This document shows, piece by piece, positions 1 through 6,225 of a stretch of 8,974 nt of DNA; the stretch's first letter is position 1, and the number at the start of each line of letters is the position of its first letter. The notes under the pieces are model-generated. The model saw only the letters and a program-made list of their open reading frames with translations, searched no databases and was not told where the DNA came from. The DNA is from Actinomycetota bacterium (GTDB lineage: Bacteria; Actinomycetota; Thermoleophilia; Solirubrobacterales; 70-9). Both the position numbers and the translations under genes were made by a program. The DNA is taken from the NCBI GenBank assembly GCA_005884305.1, contig VAYL01000155.1, positions 500 to 9,473 on the forward strand, written 5' to 3'.

Positions 1-823
1 CCTCGACGTTGAATGAGGCGAGCACCGTGCCGTACGCCATCGCCCGGCGAAGCGCCTCCGTGCTCGGATCCTCGATGCCCTGCATATCCAGGTAGCCGAG
101 AAAGCCGCCCGCGAAGCTGTCGCCGGCGCCCGTGGGGTCGCGGACGTCCTCGAGCAGGAAGCCCGGGAGCGCGAAGAACCCCTCGGGCGTGAACAGGACG
201 GCGCCGTACTCGCCCCGCTTCGCAACCACGATGCGCGGGCCCATCTCCATCACCGCGCGCGCTGCGCGGGCCAGGTTCGGCTCCTCGGTCAGCATGCGGA
301 TCTCGGAGTCGTTGAAGAGCAGGCAGTCGACCTCGGCGATCGCCGCGACAAGCGCGTCGCGCGTCGTCTGGATCCACAGGTTCATTGAGTCGAGCGCCGC
401 CAGGCGGGAGCCGTCGGCCTGCGCGCGCACGCGGCGCTGGAGGTCGGGCTGGATGTTTCCCAGGAAGAGCACGTCGGCCGCGCGCGAGGTGTCCGAGAGC
501 TTCGGGTCGAAGTCCGCGAAGACGCCGAGCTGCGTGTCGTCGGTGTGGGCGAGGTTCATGTCCGCCTCGTAGTGGCCGCGCCAGAAGAAGGTCTCGCCCC
601 CGTCCACGCGCTCGACGTCGGACGTGTCGATCCCGCGCTCGCGGAGCAGCTCCAGGTGGTCGTCGCCGAAATCGTCGCCCACCGGGCCGACGATCTGGAC
701 GCTCGTGAAGAACCGCGCGGCGAGAGCGAAGTGGACAGCCGAGCCGCCGAGCATGCGGTCGCGCTCCCCGAAGGGAGTCCGCACGGAGTCGAACGCGATC
801 GAGCCGACGACGGTCAGCGCCAC
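1..823 (-). CDS. PfkB-family carbohydrate kinase, C terminus cut by window edge
   Basis: Cytoplasmic ATP-dependent kinase of the ribokinase/PfkB superfamily; the sugar or nucleoside substrate cannot be told from sequence. The 274 visible residues begin VALTVVGSIAFDS, the usual first beta strand. A GGSAVHFALAA segment near residues 32-42 matches the N-terminal PfkB signature that helps bind substrate. Near the end lies the second signature, DPTGAGDSFAGGF, with the catalytic base Asp at about residue 235. Family members are usually about 300 residues, so only some 30 are lost beyond position 1. The start is GTG at 823, chosen because AGGA (836-833) lies nine bases upstream and conserved sequence begins at once; an ATG at 833 is out of frame. 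It is divergent from the helicase gene. Family assignment is firm; substrate is unknown. Confidence 0.93.
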   Translation of the reverse strand, partial: MALTVVGSIAFDSVRTPFGERDRMLGGSAVHFALAARFFTSVQIVGPVGDDFGDDHLELLRERGIDTSDVERVDGGETFFWRGHYEADMNLAHTDDTQLGVFADFDPKLSDTSRAADVLFLGNIQPDLQRRVRAQADGSRLAALDSMNLWIQTTRDALVAAIAEVDCLLFNDSEIRMLTEEPNLARAARAVMEMGPRIVVAKRGEYGAVLFTPEGFFALPGFLLEDVRDPTGAGDSFAGGFLGYLDMQGIEDPSTEALRRAMAYGTVLASFNVE

Positions 824-911
824 GGGCGTGCATCCTAGGGATGCGCCTTGGCACGGGCTCCGGGGCCGGGTCGCTACCGTTCCCCGCCATGCCAGAGGGG
901 CAAACTTCCCG
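824..911. promoter_or_regulatory. Divergent intergenic region between sugar kinase and helicase
   Basis: These 88 bp must hold the start signals for both divergent genes. TTGGCA at 848-853 resembles a plus-strand -35 box, but the best -10-like hexamer, TACCGT at 875-880, is 21 bp away, longer than ideal, so I do not call a promoter from it. An inverted repeat at 830-844 and a short leader ORF from 889 are listed separately. That promoters lie here is inferred from gene orientation, not from clear boxes. Confidence 0.45.
830..844. repeat. Short inverted repeat over the kinase ribosome-binding site
   Basis: GCATCC, a 3-base spacer TAG, then GGATGC: perfect 6-bp arms. On the minus strand the repeat contains the AGGA that is the presumed ribosome-binding site of the sugar kinase, so it could act as an operator or as a small hairpin masking that site. 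Six-base arms also arise by chance, so this is a weak call. Confidence 0.3.
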
Positions 912-915
912 GTGA
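889..915 (+). CDS. Possible 8-residue leader ORF overlapping the helicase start
   Basis: ATG at 889 opens a reading frame for MPEGQTSR that ends at TGA 913-915. That stop overlaps the helicase GTG (912-914) as GTGA, the arrangement typical of translational coupling. No good ribosome-binding site precedes the ATG, so translation would have to be leaderless or weak. GAGGGG inside it (895-900) also serves as the likely ribosome-binding site of the helicase, which is an equally good reason for the sequence to be there. Speculative. Confidence 0.22.
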   Translation: MPEGQTSR

Positions 916-2384
916 CCTCCTTCAGCGACCTCGGACTCTCCGAGGAGATTCTCCGCACCCTCACCGAGTTAGGCTACGAGGAACCGACTGCGATCCAGGA
1001 ACAGGCGATCCCCGAGCTCGTCGCCGGCCACGACGTGATCGGGCAGGCGCAGACCGGGACGGGGAAGACGGCGGCGTTCGGGCTGCCGTTGCTGGACTAC
1101 CTGGATCCGGCGAGCGGGGAGACCCAGGCGCTGGTGCTGACCCCCACCCGGGAGCTCTGCATCCAGGTGACGCAGGCGCTTCGCGCCTATGCCGAGCATC
1201 TGCCGATCGAGGTGATCGCCGTCTTCGGCGGGCAGGCTGTGGCAACGCAGCAGTCGCGGCTGCGCCAGGACTCGCACGTCGTGGTCGCGACCGTGGGCCG
1301 CACGCTCGACCTCGTCAACCGTGGCTCACTCGACCTGACCTCGGCCCGCTACGTGGTCCTCGACGAGGCCGACGAGATGCTCGACCTCGGCTTCATCGAC
1401 GATGTCGAGCGGATCCTGCGACTGAGCCCCTCCGGGCGCCAGACCTCGCTCTTCTCGGCGACGATCCCACCCCCGATCGAGCGCCTCGCCGATCGCTACA
1501 TGTACGACCCGGTGACGATCCGCGTCACCCCGAAGCAGCTCACCGTCGACGCGATCGAGCAGGCCTTCGTCGAGGTGCCCGCTCGGCAGAAGGTCGACCG
1601 GCTGATCGATGTGCTGCGGGCCGAGGAGCCCGAGCAGGCGATCATCTTCTGCCGCACCAAGGCGGGTACGGCCAAGCTGGACGAGACGCTGAGGGCGCGC
1701 GGCCTCGGCGTCAAGGCGCTTCACGGCGACATGAGCCAGGGCCAGCGCGACGGCGTGATGCTGTCATTCAAGGATCACCGGCTGCGACTCTTGGTGGCGA
1801 CCGACGTCGCGGCGCGCGGGCTCGACATCGAGCACGTCACCCACGTCATCAACTACGACGTCCCCGACGTCACGGACACGTACGTCCATCGCATCGGGCG
1901 AACCGGCCGCGTGGGGAGGACCGGCCGCGCGATCACTTTCGTGACGCCCGCCCAGCGGCCCGAGATCGACCGGATCCAGCGCGAGGCGAAGACGAGCATC
2001 GGCGAATGGGAGCCGCCCGAGGAACGCCTCGAACATGCGCCGCGCCCGCGGCACCGGGAGCACCCTAGTCCAGTGGAAACCGGGGGCCCCGTGAAAACCG
2101 ACGGCCGGGAGGCTGGCGGCGACTCCGGCGAAGTGGAGCAGGTACCGGCCGTCGCCAAGTTGTTCATGAACCGCGGGCAGCGCAGTGGGATCGACGAGGA
2201 CGATGTGAGATGGGCGCTGATCGAGGGGGCGGTCGTGCCCGAGGACGCGATCGGATCGATCCGTGTGCTGGAGCGGTTCTCGTTCGTTGAGCTCGACTCC
2301 GCGCACGCGGAGCAGGCCGTCGAGCGGCTCGAGGGCACGAAGCTCAAGGGCAAGCAGATCCGGGTTGAGTACGCCCGCGGGTAG
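912..2384 (+). CDS. DEAD-box ATP-dependent RNA helicase with C-terminal DbpA-type RNA-binding domain
   Basis: Unwinds or remodels structured RNA using ATP, probably in ribosome assembly or mRNA turnover like DeaD/CsdA and DbpA. With GTG 912 as residue 1 (490 residues) the motifs run in order: Q motif (F4, then GYEEPTAIQ 21-29), Walker A AQTGTGKT 46-53, PTREL, FGGQ, DEAD 151-154, SAT 182-184, IIFCRTK, ATDVAARGLD and HRIGRTGR 326-333. A charged, probably flexible linker (about 365-415) leads to a domain at 416-490 that matches the DbpA RNA-binding fold (KLFMNRGQRSGI, then RFSFVEL). Motif Ib is odd: TVGR (127-130) replaces the usual TPGR. The GTG start is preceded by GAGGGG 12 bases upstream and the Q motif follows directly; an in-frame GTG at 828 would add only unconserved residues. 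The 3' end overlaps the next gene by about 20 bases. The family is certain; whether to call it deaD or dbpA is not. Confidence 0.95.
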   Translation: MTSFSDLGLSEEILRTLTELGYEEPTAIQEQAIPELVAGHDVIGQAQTGTGKTAAFGLPLLDYLDPASGETQALVLTPTRELCIQVTQALRAYAEHLPIEVIAVFGGQAVATQQSRLRQDSHVVVATVGRTLDLVNRGSLDLTSARYVVLDEADEMLDLGFIDDVERILRLSPSGRQTSLFSATIPPPIERLADRYMYDPVTIRVTPKQLTVDAIEQAFVEVPARQKVDRLIDVLRAEEPEQAIIFCRTKAGTAKLDETLRARGLGVKALHGDMSQGQRDGVMLSFKDHRLRLLVATDVAARGLDIEHVTHVINYDVPDVTDTYVHRIGRTGRVGRTGRAITFVTPAQRPEIDRIQREAKTSIGEWEPPEERLEHAPRPRHREHPSPVETGGPVKTDGREAGGDSGEVEQVPAVAKLFMNRGQRSGIDEDDVRWALIEGAVVPEDAIGSIRVLERFSFVELDSAHAEQAVERLEGTKLKGKQIRVEYARG

Positions 2385-3957
2385 CGTCGCCCGTGCGAGC
2401 GCCGGCGTTGCGCTTGCGGCGGCGGGGGCGGTCGCCTACCTGATCGTCCAGCCGTCGAGCCTCGACCTCGCGGCGCAGGCATTCCGCGCCGACCTGTTCG
2501 ACTCGCACGGGTTCCTGCTCTGGAACAACTACTGGTACGGGGGCCACTACCTCCTGAACTACAGCGTGCTGTTCCCGCCGCTCGGCGCGCTCCTCGGGGT
2601 GCGTGTGGTCGGCGCCCTCGCCGTGGTCGCCACCGCGGTGCTGTTCGGCGTGATCGCGTACCGCCGCTTCGGGGACCGGGCCTGGATCGCGACCGCGTGG
2701 CTGGGCGCCGCAACGGTAACGATGCTCATGGCGAATCGCCTGACCTTTGCGCTGGGCACCGCCATCGGGCTCGGAGCGCTTCTGGCCGTCCAGCGCGGGC
2801 GACCGGTCGTGGCGGGGATGCTGGCGGCGCTCTCGGGACTCGGCAGCCCCGTTGCCGCCATCTTCGTCGCCTTGGCCGGCGCGGCGCTTGGGGTGACGGG
2901 GCAGCGCCGCATCGGCGCCATCCTGATCGCCGCCTCGCTCGCCCCGATCGCGATTCTGGGGCTTGCGTTCCCGGCCAGCGGCTACTTCCCGTTCGTCGTG
3001 AGCGCGTTCATCCCGGTGCCGATCTTCGCCGCGGCGGCGCTGGTTCTCCTGCCGCCGCAGGAGCGGGTGCTGCGCGTAGGGGTCGTGCTGTACGCGGTTA
3101 TGTGCCTGGTGCTCTTCATCTTCCACACGCAGATCGGGGCCAATGCGGCGCGGCTGGGCTCGCTGTTCGGCGGACCGGTGCTTGCTCTGGGCCTGGCGGG
3201 GCGGCGCCCGATCGCCCTCGCCGTCTGTGCGCTGCCGCTTGTGTACTGGCAATGGAGCGCCCCGGTGCGCGACCTGGCGGCGGGATGGGGCGATCCATCG
3301 GTGACGGCCCGTTACTACCAGCCGCTGATCAACCACCTGCACGCCCAGACCGTGGGCCACCCGGTCCGGATCGAGATCCCCCCGACGCGCAACCGGTTCG
3401 AGGCCGAATACGTCGCTCGGGAGTTTCCGCTCGCGCGTGGCTGGCTGCGGCAGTCGGAGTCCGGCGACTTCGACCTCTTTACCGGGGACAACCTCACCGC
3501 GGCCGCCTACAGCGCGTGGCTGCAGGACCACGGGGTGAGCTACGTCGCGCTCTCGGACGCGGACCCCGACTACCTGGCCAAGGACGAGGACCAGCTGATC
3601 CGCTCCGGGCTCCCGTCCCTGCACGAGGTGTGGTCGAACGAGCACTGGCGCCTGTTCCGGGTCGACGGCGCCGTGGGCCTCACCTCGCCCGCCGGGGATC
3701 CCGCCGTGCCGTCCGGAAAGCACAACCGCCTGACCCAGGTCGGCGCTTCGAGCTTCGACTTCACGGCCACGAAGACGAGCTCCTATCTCGTTCGGATCCA
3801 CTACACGCCGTACTGGACGGTGACTGCCGGTGACGCCTGCGTCGCGCGCGACGGCGACTGGACGCGGCTCGATGTCCGCAGCCCGGGGACCGTGGAGGTC
3901 GCGGCGCGCTTCAGTCTCGGCGGGCTCGGCCGCCGGGACTCCGAATGCTCGGGATAG
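2365..3957 (+). CDS. Multi-pass integral membrane protein with soluble C-terminal domain, possibly GT-C-like
   Basis: A protein of about 530 residues. An N-terminal hydrophobic helix (about 8-27) is followed by a polar loop (about 33-70) rich in aromatic and acidic residues, including WNNYWYGGHY, then roughly nine more hydrophobic segments up to residue 295. The last 235 residues are hydrophilic and probably lie outside the membrane. An acidic/aromatic first loop and a C-terminal globular domain are how GT-C glycosyltransferases that use lipid-linked sugars are built, so a role in cell-envelope glycan assembly is possible, but I recognise no diagnostic motif. The start is uncertain: TTG at 2365 lies 20 bases inside the helicase gene. 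The earlier GTG at 2263 would only translate helicase sequence in the wrong frame, and I see no good ATG or GTG after it. The overlap suggests co-transcription and coupled translation with the helicase. The C terminus looks natural (ARFSLGG, then ending ECSG). Confidence 0.8.
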   Translation: MSTPAGSVARASAGVALAAAGAVAYLIVQPSSLDLAAQAFRADLFDSHGFLLWNNYWYGGHYLLNYSVLFPPLGALLGVRVVGALAVVATAVLFGVIAYRRFGDRAWIATAWLGAATVTMLMANRLTFALGTAIGLGALLAVQRGRPVVAGMLAALSGLGSPVAAIFVALAGAALGVTGQRRIGAILIAASLAPIAILGLAFPASGYFPFVVSAFIPVPIFAAAALVLLPPQERVLRVGVVLYAVMCLVLFIFHTQIGANAARLGSLFGGPVLALGLAGRRPIALAVCALPLVYWQWSAPVRDLAAGWGDPSVTARYYQPLINHLHAQTVGHPVRIEIPPTRNRFEAEYVAREFPLARGWLRQSESGDFDLFTGDNLTAAAYSAWLQDHGVSYVALSDADPDYLAKDEDQLIRSGLPSLHEVWSNEHWRLFRVDGAVGLTSPAGDPAVPSGKHNRLTQVGASSFDFTATKTSSYLVRIHYTPYWTVTAGDACVARDGDWTRLDVRSPGTVEVAARFSLGGLGRRDSECSG

Positions 3958-4305
3958 CGCTGGGCGCTGGGTGTCCTGGTGCCGGTCGCGGCCGGCATCG
4001 TGCAGGGCGATCGCCCGGGTGCGCTGCAGGCGCTGGGCGCGACGGCCGGGATCGCCGGCGTCGTCCTGGTCACGCGCGAGCCGGACCCCGAGTGGCGGAC
4101 GGCGAGCAGGACTGCTGTCGGGCTGGCGGCGCTGGCGGCGCTGGGATTCGGGACCTTCTTCCTGGGGCTGGACATCTCGTCTGGGCCGCGGCCCGCCTGG
4201 ACCATCGTCGCCGCTCGCACCGGCGGCGTCGCAACGCTCCTCGTCGCGGCCGCGTTCGCCCGGCCGTCGATGCGGATCGAGCCCGCGCTCCTGCCGTCGT
4301 TCTGA
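3958..4305 (+). pseudogene. Internal fragment of an EamA/DMT-superfamily transporter
   Basis: Begins in the same frame as, and directly after, the TAG of the membrane-protein gene (RWALGVLVPVAAGIV) and stops at TGA 4303-4305. The roughly 115 residues read like the middle of a ten-helix EamA (DMT) permease: the end of TM4, TM5 (GATAGIAGVVLVT), a short loop with DPEW, TM6 (GLAALAALGFGTFFLGLD) and TM7 (VAARTGGVATLLVAAAFA). TM1-3 and TM8-10 are missing and no other frame nearby supplies them. A GTG at 3979 could open a 108-residue product, similar in length to SMR proteins, but the helices correspond to the second half of one repeat plus the first half of the next, so a decayed remnant is more likely. 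It is convergent with the HAD gene, with 17 bases between the stops. Confidence 0.65.
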
Positions 4306-4322
4306 TCGCTGCCGGGAGCTGA

Positions 4323-4958
4323 CTACGACGCCACGAGCGGCACCTCGACCGTGAAGAGCTCCTCGATCCGCGCGACGGTTGCGGCCGGGTCCCGATGGAG
4401 GATCGCGGTCATGCCGACCGCCTCGGCCCCCTCGCAGTTCTCGCGCAGGTCGTCCACGAACACGCACGACGACGGCGGCTCGCCGATCCGCTCGGCTGCC
4501 AGGCGATAGATCTCCGGCTGCGGCTTGTGAAGGCCGACCTCCGCCGAGATCACGACCGCGTCGAACAGCTCGTTCAGGAGATCGCGGTCGTAGTGCGTCG
4601 TGCTCCAGGAGTTTGAGATCAGCCCTGTCTTGACGCCGCCGGCGCGCGCCGCGCGAACCGCCGCGAGGATCGATTCCTCGGGCAGCATTCCTCGGAACAT
4701 GCTCTCGATGAGGTCGGTGGCTTCGTCGAGGCCCAGGCGGCGGGCGAAGCGTTTCTCGAACTCCGCCTCTTCGATGGCGCCGGTCTCCAGTCCGCGCAGA
4801 TCGGCGAGGGCCTCCGGATCCTCCCGGAACAGGCGCTTCACGGTGTCCTCCTCGAGGCCCCTGGCGCGGCAGAAGTCCGCGAAGCTGTCCCACACGGAGG
4901 TCGTCATCACGCCGCCGAAGTCGAGGAGCAGCGCGGTGTAGCGAGCTTGTTCCCGCAT
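4323..4958 (-). CDS. HAD-family (HAD-IA) hydrolase resembling the N-terminal domain of ACAD10
   Basis: A haloacid-dehalogenase-superfamily protein of about 211 residues, probably a cytoplasmic phosphatase or a relative. Motif I is LLLDFGGVMT with nucleophile D13; the usual second Asp (DxD) is Gly (D-F-G-G), as in the FDMGGV motif that I recall for human ACAD10. Motif II is GLISNSW (S115), motif III GLHKPQPEIY (K145), and motif IV CVFVDD (D169/D170). The stretch between motifs I and II carries a helical cap like those of C1-cap HADs. I chose ATG 4958 because AGGA lies four bases upstream; ATG 4973 would add five residues, lacks a ribosome-binding site and would overlap the divergent kinase start. 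With the adjacent APH kinase and nearby ACAD genes it completes the domain set of ACAD10. With the second Asp absent, standard phosphatase acid/base chemistry may be altered, so the reaction is unknown. Confidence 0.88.
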   Translation of the reverse strand: MREQARYTALLLDFGGVMTTSVWDSFADFCRARGLEEDTVKRLFREDPEALADLRGLETGAIEEAEFEKRFARRLGLDEATDLIESMFRGMLPEESILAAVRAARAGGVKTGLISNSWSTTHYDRDLLNELFDAVVISAEVGLHKPQPEIYRLAAERIGEPPSSCVFVDDLRENCEGAEAVGMTAILHRDPAATVARIEELFTVEVPLVAS

Positions 4959-4966
4959 AGGATCCT
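4959..4966. promoter_or_regulatory. Palindromic ribosome-binding sequence shared by two divergent genes
   Basis: AGGATCCT is its own reverse complement, so it offers AGGA on both strands. On the plus strand AGGA lies nine bases before the kinase ATG at 4972. On the minus strand it lies four bases before the HAD ATG at 4958. The two starts are separated by only 13 bases (none if HAD begins at 4973), so there is no room for promoters between them and each promoter must lie within or beyond the other gene. Confidence 0.5.
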
Positions 4967-4971
4967 GCGCC

Positions 4972-6003
4972 ATGGGTGCGGACGAGGCTATCGACCAGCC
5001 GAAGCTCGAGGAATGGTTCGCGCGCGAGATCCACGGCGCGCAGCCGCCCCTCAGCTTCGACCGGATCTCGGGCGGGCGGTCGAACCTGACCTACGGCGTC
5101 ACCGACTCAGCCGGACGACGCTGGGCACTGCGGCGCCCGCCGCTCGGAAGGCGGCTGGCCTCGGCGCACGACATGGGCCGCGAACACCGCATCCTGGCGG
5201 CTCTGGGGCCGACCAACGTCCCAGTGCCACCGGTGGTCGCGCTGTGCGAGGACGACTCGGTAAACGGCGCTCCGTTCTATGTCATGGAGTTCGTGGACGG
5301 CCCCATCCTCCGCACTCGCCAGGAGGCGGAGGCGGAGTTCGAGGATCCCGATCGAGAGGCGATCGGCCAGCGCGTCGTCGACACGCTCGTCGCGATCCAC
5401 GCCGTCGATCCGGCGGATGTCGGCCTGGGGGAGCTCGGGAAGAAGGAGGACTACGTCGCCCGCCAGCTACACCGCTGGCAGGGTCAGTGGGAGAAGTCGA
5501 AGACCCGCGAGGTCCCGCTCGTCGACGACGTTCACGACCGCCTCGCGCGCCGGGTTCCCGAGCAGGGACCTGCGACGATCGTCCATGGCGACTACCGGCT
5601 CGACAACATGATCCTGTCGTCGAGCGGAGAGATCGCGGCCGTGGTCGATTGGGAGCTCTGCACGCTAGGCGATCCCCTCGCCGACGTCGGCATGCTCCTC
5701 GTCTACTGGTCTGAGCCCGGGGACGAGCTGATGCCGCTGTTCGACCCGCCCACCACCGCCGCCGGGTTCCCGAACCGCGACCTCGTCAGGTCCCGGTACG
5801 CCGAGCTGTCGGGTCGCGACCTGACCGAGATCGACTTCTACGTGGCGCTGGCGTGCTGGAAGCTCGCGATCATCCTGGAGGGGGTCTTCTCCCGCTATGC
5901 GGCCGGGCAGTACGGCAAGGACGCGGAGGCATACGAGCAGTTCGCCGAGGTCGTCGAGCGCCTGGCGGAGGGCGCCGACGAAGCCGAGCGCCGCCTGCAC
6001 TGA
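4972..6003 (+). CDS. APH-family phosphotransferase of the ACAD10/ACAD11 kinase type
   Basis: A 343-residue small-molecule kinase with the aminoglycoside-phosphotransferase fold. The N-lobe has a glycine-containing loop (ISGGRSNLTY, 32-41), the WALRRPP strand (51-57) and a helix Glu in GREHRIL. A family stretch at 91-110 (LCEDDSVNG, then FYVMEFVDG) follows. The catalytic loop is HGDYRLDN (205-212; D207 probable base, N212 metal ligand) and the metal-binding motif is VVDWELCTLGDPLADV (224-239; D226). These stretches match the kinase domain of ACAD10/11 much better than antibiotic-resistance enzymes. ACAD10/11 and the bacterial LvaA kinase phosphorylate the 4-hydroxyl of 4-hydroxyacyl-CoA; the same substrate type is inferred here, helped by the ACAD gene nearby. 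The ATG at 4972 has AGGA at nine bases' spacing. It is divergent from the HAD gene. The published name LvaA is not applied because orthology is unproven. Confidence 0.92.
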   Translation: MGADEAIDQPKLEEWFAREIHGAQPPLSFDRISGGRSNLTYGVTDSAGRRWALRRPPLGRRLASAHDMGREHRILAALGPTNVPVPPVVALCEDDSVNGAPFYVMEFVDGPILRTRQEAEAEFEDPDREAIGQRVVDTLVAIHAVDPADVGLGELGKKEDYVARQLHRWQGQWEKSKTREVPLVDDVHDRLARRVPEQGPATIVHGDYRLDNMILSSSGEIAAVVDWELCTLGDPLADVGMLLVYWSEPGDELMPLFDPPTTAAGFPNRDLVRSRYAELSGRDLTEIDFYVALACWKLAIILEGVFSRYAAGQYGKDAEAYEQFAEVVERLAEGADEAERRLH

Positions 6004-6225
6004 GAAGTCACATACTCGGCGCGAAATCGCGACATTGCGCATGAACATGAGGGCATCGGGCTGCGATCCTCAGGAAATGGAGCCGCAGCCCGGCCCACTA
6101 CCGCTGGAACCGGGTACCCACGGGTACCGATCGGGTACCCGTGGGTACCCATTCAGCCGCCGGAGCACCATGTCGGGAGGCAGGCCCGTTTGGACGGCTG
6201 CAGGAGGCGCTGGGAGCGGCTGAGG
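6004..6225. other. Intergenic region after the kinase gene
   Basis: 222 bp without a convincing gene. The first 100 bases show no clear promoter and no intrinsic terminator with a T-run. The main content is the GGTACC palindrome at 6112-6150, listed separately. GGGAG at 6212-6216 is the likely ribosome-binding site of the downstream gene. Short ORFs across this stretch only translate the repeat and lack family resemblance. Confidence 0.6.
6112..6150. repeat. Four-unit GGTACC palindrome, 17-bp perfect arms
   Basis: Left arm 6112-6128, loop GATCG 6129-6133, right arm 6134-6150. The arms are perfectly complementary over 17 bp. Each arm contains two GGGTACC-like units, and the four GGTACC cores start at 6113, 6123, 6134 and 6144, that is 10, 11 and 10 bp apart, close to one helical turn. 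As DNA this is what a tandem operator for a dimeric, cooperatively binding protein would look like; as RNA it would form a strong hairpin 109 bases after the kinase stop, but no T-run follows. The small ribbon-helix-helix-like gene begins 75 bp downstream. A dispersed genomic repeat is a further possibility. Confidence 0.8.

Noticed and set aside
624..911. N-terminal extension of the helicase reading frame back to 624
   Set aside because: This stretch is antisense to the conserved sugar kinase for most of its length; helicase similarity starts only at the GTG at 912.
1853..2713. A 286-codon minus-strand frame opposite the helicase end
   Set aside because: Ser/Arg/Pro-rich shadow of the helicase and membrane-protein genes, without conserved features.
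2344..5034. An 896-codon open frame on the minus strand opposite the membrane protein, the EamA fragment and the HAD gene
   Set aside because: Its product is a low-complexity Arg/Gly/Pro/Asp-rich string with no family resemblance, and it runs out of frame through the real HAD gene. Long open antisense frames are expected in GC-rich DNA.
4972..6003. Aminoglycoside resistance gene
   Set aside because: The fold is APH-like, but the conserved stretches match the ACAD10/11 kinase branch and the neighbours are acyl-CoA genes, so antibiotic resistance is unlikely.
6004..6225. Intrinsic terminator after the kinase gene
   Set aside because: The only strong hairpin (6112-6150) is not followed by a T-run, so a classical intrinsic terminator cannot be supported.
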